In this document: in pieces, positions 7,280 to 11,681 of the stretch
Numbering within the stretch: position 1 is the stretch's first letter
Layout: the number at the start of each line of letters is the position of its first letter
NCBI GenBank assembly: GCA_022701965.1
Contig: JAKONL010000308.1
Coordinates: 1 to 11,681, forward strand
Direction of reading: 5' to 3'
From: Burkholderiaceae bacterium
GTDB taxonomy: Bacteria; Pseudomonadota; Gammaproteobacteria; Burkholderiales; Burkholderiaceae
DNA: 11,681 nt
The notes under the pieces: model-generated
The model's database searches: none
What the model saw: the letters and a program-made list of their open reading frames with translations, nothing else
Told to the model about the DNA's origin: nothing
Translations under genes and position numbers: made by a program

Positions 7280-7286
7280 ACCTCCC
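7280..7286 (-). promoter_or_regulatory. Strong ribosome binding site that decides the kinase start
   Basis: On the - strand GGGAGGT lies ten bases before the ATG at 7269. The only longer alternative start, GTG at 7281, overlaps this element and has no ribosome site of its own, so the protein should begin MKGNSSF. Confidence 0.8.
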
Positions 7287-7402
7287 TCGATCAGGATGCC
7301 TGCCCCGCCGGGGGACAGCGGCAGGCGGCGGATCGCTTCGATCGTCACCATGGCAGGCGAGCCGGTCTCGTCACCCGACGAGGCGTTACAGAATGAATCA
7401 TG

Positions 7403-7437
7403 AATGAGTGTCTCATACACACAACCAGACACTCGTT
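7403..7437. promoter_or_regulatory. Inverted repeat (candidate operator) in the kinase-SDR intergenic region
   Basis: GAGTGTCT (7406-7413) and AGACACTC (7427-7434) form a perfect 8-bp dyad. It extends to 11 bases per side with one mismatch (AATGAGTGTCT / AGACACTCGTT). Arm-to-arm spacing is 21 bp, two helical turns, as expected for a dimeric DNA-binding protein; there is no T-tract, so it is not a terminator. It sits in the divergent region between the kinase (-) and SDR (+) genes. Next to it are CGTTG/CAACG (7434-7438/7447-7451) and a GTTGCC repeat 20 bases apart (7435, 7455). The rest of this intergenic stretch of about 300 bases shows no gene I can support. The bound protein is unknown. Confidence 0.5.
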
Positions 7438-7556
7438 GCCGTCGTACAACGAAAGTTGCCTGATTTCCCACATTCGTTCCAGCCGGCTTCGGGCGGCGCA
7501 GGGCGTCGAAATGAGCGTCCATGAAGGCTCGATTTCAGAACCGATCCGCAATTCCC

Positions 7557-7562
7557 GAAGGA
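7557..7562 (+). promoter_or_regulatory. Ribosome binding site of the SDR gene
   Basis: GAAGGA lies seven bases before the ATG at 7570. It supports that start and argues against the out-of-frame reading frame from 7400 that overlaps it. Confidence 0.75.
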
Positions 7563-7569
7563 CCTTCCG

Positions 7570-8440
7570 ATGCCAGATCCTCGCCACGCCGGCGCGCAAC
7601 CCCCTTTCGCCACATCCCCCCAGACGCCGCCGGGCCTCGAGTCGGACATGTCGCCCGCACCCGACTACGGCGAATCGTCGTATGTCGGCAGCGCCAAGCT
7701 CGAAGGCAAGGCCGCCCTCATCACCGGCGGGGACAGCGGCATCGGCCGTGCCGTGGCGATCGCCTTCGCACGAGAGGGCGCCGACGTGCTGATCTCCTAC
7801 CTGCCCGAAGAAGAATCCGATGCCCAGGTCAAGCGAGGCCGTGGAACGTGCCGGTCGCCGGTGTCTCGCCATGCCGGGCGATATCCGGGAGGAAGCGCAG
7901 TGCCAGCGGCTTGTCGACGCAGCAGTCGAGAACTTCGGCCGCCTCGACGTGCTGGTCAACAACGCAGCGTTCCAGATGAGCCACTCGTCGCTCGACGAGA
8001 TCACGGCCGAGGAATTCGATCGCACCTTCCGCACCAACGTCTATGCCAACTTCTATCTGAGCAAGGCGGCCGCCGCGTGCATGAAGCCGGGTTCCTCGAT
8101 CATCAGCACCGCATCGGTCAATGCCGACAAGCCCAACGCCTCCCTGGTGGCCTACGCGGCGACCAAGGGCGCCATCCAGAATCTCTCCGGTGGCATGGCG
8201 CAGTTGCTGGCTGAAAAAGGCATCCGCGTGAACTGCGTCGCCCCGGGTCCGTTCTGGACGCCGCTCATTCCCTCCACCATGCCGCCCGACAAGGTGAAGG
8301 ACTTCGGAAAGCAGACGCCCATGCAGCGCCCGGGCCAGCCGGCGGAACTGCAGGCCGTCTACGTGCTGCTGGCTTCGGACCAGGCGAGCTACATTTCCGG
8401 AGCGACGATCGCGGTGACCGGCGGCGTCCCGTTCATCTGA
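7570..8440 (+). pseudogene. Short-chain dehydrogenase/reductase (YghA/YdaD type), interrupted by a frameshift
   Basis: This is an NAD(P)-dependent oxidoreductase of the classical SDR family, in the subgroup of general-stress or alcohol/aldehyde-linked reductases with a 40-residue N-terminal extension. The first reading frame holds the extension ([13 protein letters not shown] onward) and the cofactor motif [20 protein letters not shown], then EEESDAQ. The next frame, read from about 7825-7838, continues with [28 protein letters not shown], the catalytic YAATK with its upstream Ser, and NCVAPGPFWTPL, ending in SGATIAVTGGVPFI. Neither frame alone makes a complete enzyme. Read together they give about 289-290 residues, the expected length. 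A one-base gain near 7837 or a two-base loss near 7827 would explain it. Everything else is conserved, so the change is either very recent or a sequencing error. The start has a good ribosome site. The next gene starts 10 bases after the stop, so they are likely one operon. Confidence 0.85.
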
Positions 8441-8450
8441 CGACGGCGCA

Positions 8451-9260
8451 ATGAACGCCTTCCAGACGGGTCCGGAATCGCGTCGTCCGATCCTTCGCGG
8501 CGCTTGCCTGCTGCTTGCGGCCATCGCGCTCTCGGCCTGCGGTCCCGCACCCAGCCCGTCGAACGTCGGGGCACCCGGCACCGAGAAGCGGGTGGGCACC
8601 TCGATACTCGAGACGGGCGCAGCGGTGCTGCAGGACAAGCCGCCGGTCGATGCACTGTCCACCTATCTCGACGGCTTCCACTTCTACGACGGGCGGATGA
8701 ACGAGCAGATGGAAGCCCATCATTTCTGCGCGATCCTCAACGAGGATGTCGTCCAGTGCACCATCTTCGATGGCAATCTGAAGACGGCCAAGCTGATGGG
8801 CGTCGAGTACATCGTGAGCGCGCGGATCTTTGAGTCGTTGCCCGAAGCGGAGAAGTCGTTGTGGCATAGCCATGTCCACGAGGTGAAGTCGGGTCAGCTC
8901 GTCGCTCCCGGCATACCGGAAGCGGCGGAGCATGCGCTCATGACCAGGCTCGTGGGCACCTACGGGAAGACGTTCCACACCTGGCATACCGACCGGCAGG
9001 AAAATCTGCCGCTGGGCATGCCGCAGGTCATGATGGGCTTCACCGCCGATGGTCAGGTCGACCCGGCCATGGTGGCCGCGCGCGACGCACGCCTGGGTGT
9101 CGACAGCGCGGCGAAGCGCAGACAGCGCGACGACATTCCAGTCCCGGCGATCCTTCCGGGCGCGGACGCGTGGGCACGATCCGCGGCAACGCCCGCACTT
9201 GCACCATCGCCGGTGCATCCGCAGCATCGGCACTCACCCGCGTCCGTGCCGTCGCGCTGA
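8451..9260 (+). CDS. DUF1264 (oil-body-associated protein family) lipoprotein
   Basis: The 269-residue product starts with a bacterial lipoprotein signal: basic RR, hydrophobic GACLLLAAIALSAC and a lipobox LSAC with C30 as the lipidated residue. The mature protein would be anchored in the cell envelope. Residues about 65-215 fit the DUF1264 family, known in plants as oil-body-associated proteins: LDGFHFYDG, EAHHFCAILNEDV, QCTIFDG, AKLMGVEYIVS, FESLPEAEKSLWHSHVHEV and GKTFHTWHTDR. The motifs are rich in His and Cys, but no catalytic mechanism is established for the family that I know of. The tail after about 220 is basic, then Pro/Ala/Ser-rich, and outside the domain. The start ATG is 10 bases after the SDR stop with only a weak ribosome site, so coupled expression is likely. 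It ends 51 bases from the convergent GH15 gene with no clear terminator between. Function is unknown. Confidence 0.85.
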   Translation: MNAFQTGPESRRPILRGACLLLAAIALSACGPAPSPSNVGAPGTEKRVGTSILETGAAVLQDKPPVDALSTYLDGFHFYDGRMNEQMEAHHFCAILNEDVVQCTIFDGNLKTAKLMGVEYIVSARIFESLPEAEKSLWHSHVHEVKSGQLVAPGIPEAAEHALMTRLVGTYGKTFHTWHTDRQENLPLGMPQVMMGFTADGQVDPAMVAARDARLGVDSAAKRRQRDDIPVPAILPGADAWARSAATPALAPSPVHPQHRHSPASVPSR

Positions 9261-9311
9261 AGGTCCGGCGCTCGCCTCGCCCGGCACGATGTGTTCGACG
9301 CACCTTCGACA

Positions 9312-11129
9312 TCAGGGCTCCCATTCGCCCTCGTAGCCGTTCTCGAGCCGCCTGTCGAGCGTGAAGGCGGCGCTGATCATGGCGAGATGACTCAGCGCCT
9401 GGGGAAAGTTGCCGAGCTGGAATCCGCGCTGGTCCAGCTCCTCGGCATAGAGCCCGACATGGTTCGCGTAGCGCAGGCACTTCTCCATCTCGAGCTGCGC
9501 TTCGTCGAGCCGCCCCGCGCGGGCGAGGCATTCCACGTACCAGAACATGCAGGCGACGAAAGCGCCCTCCTGTCCGGGCAGGCCGTCGTCCACGCGGTAG
9601 CGCCAGAGCAGGCCGTCGTCCGCGAGTTCGCCGTGGATGGCGTCCAGCGTCGCCAGCCATACGGGATCGGTCGCCGAGACGAAGCGCATCAGGGGCATCA
9701 TCAGCAGCGCACCGTCGACGGCTTGCCCTCCCCGCTCGCGCACGAAGTGGCCGTGCTCGGGATGGCGGAAGTTCGCCCAGATGTCCGCGTGGATCTCGTC
9801 GCGCAGTTCTTCCCAGCGCGGCACGGGTCCGGGCAGCGAGCGCTTGCGTGCGAGCCGGATGATGCGGTCCACCGCGACCCAGCACATCAGACGGGAATGG
9901 AGGAAATGGCGCGCGGGCCCGCGCACCTCCCAGATACCGGCATCCGCCTCGTTCCAGTGCTCGGCGAGATAGTCGACGGTCGCCCGCAGATGCATCCACA
10001 CCTCCTGGCTGACCGCCGAGCCGTACTTCGTCATCAGGAACAGGCTGTCGACGCTCTCGCCGAACACGTCGAGCTGCTGTTGCCCGCGGGCTCCGTTGCC
10101 GACCTGGACCGGCGAAGCGCCGCGATAGCCCCGCAGATGATCCAGCGCGATCTCCTCGGACATCTCCGAGCCGTCGAGCGCATACATGATGGCCAGCGTG
10201 TCCGGCGTCTCGACGATGCGCGACAGCCAGTCCCGGAAGCCCTGCGCCTCGGAGCGGTAGCCGAGCCGCAGGAGCGCGTAGACGGTGAACGACGCGTCGC
10301 GCAGCCACGTGGCGCGATAGTCCCAGTTGCGCACGCCGCCCGGGCTCTCGGGCAGGCCGAAGGTGACGGCCGCGGCGATCGAACCATGCCGGTGCGAGGT
10401 CAGGAGCTTCAGTGCGAGCGCGGAGCGGTTGACCTGCTCGCGCCAGCGGCCGGCGTAGGTGGAGGAACGCGACCAGTCGCGCCACGCCTTGATCGTCGCG
10501 CCTTCGGCGCGGCGCAGATCCGACGTCGTCAACACCGACCGGTCGCTGTCGCACAGCACGATCCAGGCATCCGCTCCCTCCCGGACCGTGAACCGCGCGA
10601 CCGCGGCACCGCCGTCCGGCGTCCAGCACATGTCGCCGTAGAGGTGCCAGTGTCCGGACGGGGCGTGGAACCGCACGCCGTCGCCGTCCTGCGCCACGTC
10701 GGGCGTCTCGCGCGCATAACCCGGGCGCGGCTCGCAACGCGCATGGATCTCGACGGAGCCCTTCGTGACGTGGATGCGGCGGACGATCGCCGGATGGAGG
10801 GCCACTTCGGAATGCGGCATGAAATCGACCACTTCGACGCTGGCGTCCGGCGTCAGCCAGCGCGTGATCAGGACGTTGGTCTCGGGCACGTACAGCTGCA
10901 TCCGCCGTGCGTCGTGGAGCTGGGGCACGAGCGTGAACTCGCCGCCCCGCTCGGCGTCGAGCAACGAGGCGAACAGGCTGGGGCTGTCGAGGTCGGGCCA
11001 GCACATGAAGTCGATCGTGCCGTCCGACGCGACGAGCGCCGCGGTGTTCAGGTCGCCCACCACCGCGTGTTCGCCGATGGCGCGCTCCAGCGGTCGGGTC
11101 TGCGAAAGGTCGTTCGTGACAGCGTTCAT
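9312..11129 (-). CDS. Glycoside hydrolase family 15 protein (glucoamylase/trehalase-like)
   Basis: This 605-residue protein has the two-part layout of bacterial GH15 enzymes. An N-terminal beta-sandwich (about 15-225; HAVVGDLNTAALVASDGTID, CWPDLDSPSLFA) precedes an (alpha/alpha)6 catalytic barrel (about 235-595). Barrel motifs are RNWDYRATWLRDAS (267-280, sugar-binding Arg/Trp/Asp), DAGIWEVRG with E401 as likely general acid, GLYAEELDQRG with E563 or E564 as likely base, and QLGNFPQALSHLA (571-583). No signal peptide is seen, so it is probably cytoplasmic. Family members hydrolyse alpha-glucosides such as maltooligosaccharides, or trehalose in mycobacterial relatives; substrate cannot be decided here. 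The ATG has no strong ribosome site. A 129-base gap with repeats at 11171-11190 lies upstream. Product length is full and all key residues are present. Confidence 0.93.
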   Translation of the reverse strand: MNAVTNDLSQTRPLERAIGEHAVVGDLNTAALVASDGTIDFMCWPDLDSPSLFASLLDAERGGEFTLVPQLHDARRMQLYVPETNVLITRWLTPDASVEVVDFMPHSEVALHPAIVRRIHVTKGSVEIHARCEPRPGYARETPDVAQDGDGVRFHAPSGHWHLYGDMCWTPDGGAAVARFTVREGADAWIVLCDSDRSVLTTSDLRRAEGATIKAWRDWSRSSTYAGRWREQVNRSALALKLLTSHRHGSIAAAVTFGLPESPGGVRNWDYRATWLRDASFTVYALLRLGYRSEAQGFRDWLSRIVETPDTLAIMYALDGSEMSEEIALDHLRGYRGASPVQVGNGARGQQQLDVFGESVDSLFLMTKYGSAVSQEVWMHLRATVDYLAEHWNEADAGIWEVRGPARHFLHSRLMCWVAVDRIIRLARKRSLPGPVPRWEELRDEIHADIWANFRHPEHGHFVRERGGQAVDGALLMMPLMRFVSATDPVWLATLDAIHGELADDGLLWRYRVDDGLPGQEGAFVACMFWYVECLARAGRLDEAQLEMEKCLRYANHVGLYAEELDQRGFQLGNFPQALSHLAMISAAFTLDRRLENGYEGEWEP

Positions 11130-11170
11130 GAATGATTCGTTTATCTCTGGAAATGGATGACTGCTCCGAA

Positions 11171-11190
11171 CAGGGTGTCACAGGGTGACG
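11171..11190. repeat. Tandem 10-bp repeat with internal dyad upstream of the GH15 gene
   Basis: CAGGGTGTCA and CAGGGTGACG are adjacent 10-base units sharing CAGGGTG and matching at eight of ten positions, one helical turn apart. Inside lies a perfect dyad GTCAC-AGG-GTGAC (11177-11189). It is about 42-60 bases upstream of the GH15 start on the - strand, a suitable place for a regulator site. The repeat is seen directly; function is a guess. Confidence 0.4.
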
Positions 11191-11258
11191 CGGCCGTGCA
11201 ATCGGCCTGCGGCGCGGCCGGCGTCCGACCGGTTGCCGACATGCCCGGCGCGACCCGC

Positions 11259-11681
11259 TCAGGGCGCGCTGGCGGTGAAGGCGATCTGGCCGGTGTAGAC
11301 GCCGGCCGGGCGGCCGACGGCGGAGAGCGTGAAGGTCCAGGTCGCGGTGCGCTCGGTCACGAGGTTCTGCTGCGAGCTGCCGGCGACCGCCACCGCCGCC
11401 CCGGTGCCCGATCCGGACGCCGGCATCGGCGGCGCGGGCAGGTCGGGGTTGTCGGAGACGATCCCGATGTCGGTCACCGGGATGTTGTCGACCCCGCTCG
11501 ACAGCGGCGCCGTCACCACCGTCCGCAGGCTCACCGCGCCGGCGTTGCTGCGCACCTCGACACCGACGGCGGCCCCCGTCGCGACCACGCCGAAGGCCGG
11601 CGCGCCGCCGTTCCACGGCACCGCGACGCCGTTGCCCGCGACCGCCGGCGTCGGCACCGGCGGGATCGAGGGAACGAGGGC
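11259..11681 (-). CDS. Unidentified, probably exported low-complexity protein, C-terminal part (5' end outside window)
   Basis: The last 140 residues of a protein run from the right edge to a TGA at 11259. The frame is open to the edge, beginning ALVPSIPPVPTP. Composition is Ala/Gly/Val/Thr/Pro-rich with very few charged residues and alternating hydrophobic patterns (VAVPWNGGAPAFGVVATG, TATWTFTLSA, GVYTGQIAFTASAP). This suggests beta-sandwich strands of an exported, surface or periplasmic protein. The ending WTFTLSA...GVYTGQIAFTA resembles the final strands of repeat-type secreted proteins in GC-rich Proteobacteria, but I cannot name a family. A GTG at 11655-11657 is not needed as a start because the frame stays open upstream. 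It is on the same strand as GH15, 129 bases before it. A functional link is not evident. Confidence 0.65.
   Translation of the reverse strand, partial: ALVPSIPPVPTPAVAGNGVAVPWNGGAPAFGVVATGAAVGVEVRSNAGAVSLRTVVTAPLSSGVDNIPVTDIGIVSDNPDLPAPPMPASGSGTGAAVAVAGSSQQNLVTERTATWTFTLSAVGRPAGVYTGQIAFTASAP

Noticed and set aside
7259..7351. Possible 30-codon upstream reading frame on the - strand ending over the kinase start (MVTIEAIRRLP..., stop after the kinase ATG)
   Set aside because: It could couple translation to the kinase, but its start has no ribosome site and the kinase has its own strong one. Kept only as a weak possibility.
7400..7792. 130-codon + strand frame beginning in the intergenic region and overlapping the SDR start
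   Set aside because: No ribosome site, runs out of frame into the SDR gene, and the product shows no recognisable features.
9291..11135. Uninterrupted 614-codon reading frame on the + strand covering the whole GH15 gene
   Set aside because: It is exactly antisense to a GH15 gene with all catalytic motifs. Its translation is Arg/His/Asp/Val-rich with no recognisable domain, as expected for the complement of a GC-rich gene.
7399..11135. 10-mer TCATGAATGA shared between the kinase-SDR intergenic region (7399) and the GH15 start (11126)
   Set aside because: A 10-base match is expected by chance in a window this size, and the second copy includes the GH15 start codon.
9040..11616. 858-codon - strand frame spanning GH15 and its flanks
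   Set aside because: It runs in a different frame over GH15 and over the upstream gene's tail, and the translation is Arg/Ala/Gly-rich low complexity. It is a GC-rich shadow.

Overview
The window is GC-rich chromosomal DNA with strong third-position GC bias. It most likely comes from a betaproteobacterium of the order Burkholderiales. The evidence is protein character plus the same-strand order PHP phosphatase, DMT permease, YciO, M50 protease and TrpS, together with a TrpS that carries a C-terminal extension. That order and that extension are familiar to me from Burkholderiales. The assignment is from memory of gene order, not from a search. No RNA gene, insertion sequence, prophage, CRISPR array or plasmid function was found.

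Left part (1-5096, all + strand): the tail of a CorA/ZntB-type metal transporter enters from the left edge. A compact run of housekeeping genes follows: a PHP-domain nucleoside bisphosphate phosphatase / RNase AM (YciV family), a DMT (EamA) permease whose GTG start overlaps the previous stop, YciO, a small M50 site-2 protease-like membrane protein, and tryptophanyl-tRNA synthetase. The theme is RNA maturation and translation with two membrane proteins interspersed. Two of these genes (starts 589 and 3093) begin with GTG, have no visible Shine-Dalgarno sequence, and have a -10-like hexamer exactly six bases upstream, so they may be made from leaderless transcripts.

Middle (5161-7269): a NarL/FixJ-type response regulator (+) and a membrane histidine kinase of the HDxRQP type (-) face each other across a bidirectional rho-independent terminator. 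They are probably a cognate pair in convergent, separately expressed units.

Right part (7270-11129): an intergenic region of about 300 bases with a clear 21-bp-period dyad separates the kinase from a divergent pair. That pair is a YghA/YdaD-type short-chain dehydrogenase, broken by a frameshift near 7825-7838, and a DUF1264 (plant oil-body-associated-protein family) lipoprotein. A convergent GH15 glucoamylase/trehalase-like glycosidase follows on the - strand. SDR, DUF1264 and GH15 together look like an accessory stress or storage-carbohydrate block, which is an inference. The right edge cuts a - strand gene for a low-complexity, probably exported protein.

I see no strong case for a wholly new system. 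The points most worth following are the frameshifted SDR, the DUF1264 lipoprotein with its neighbours, the TrpS extension, and the dyad between the kinase and SDR genes.
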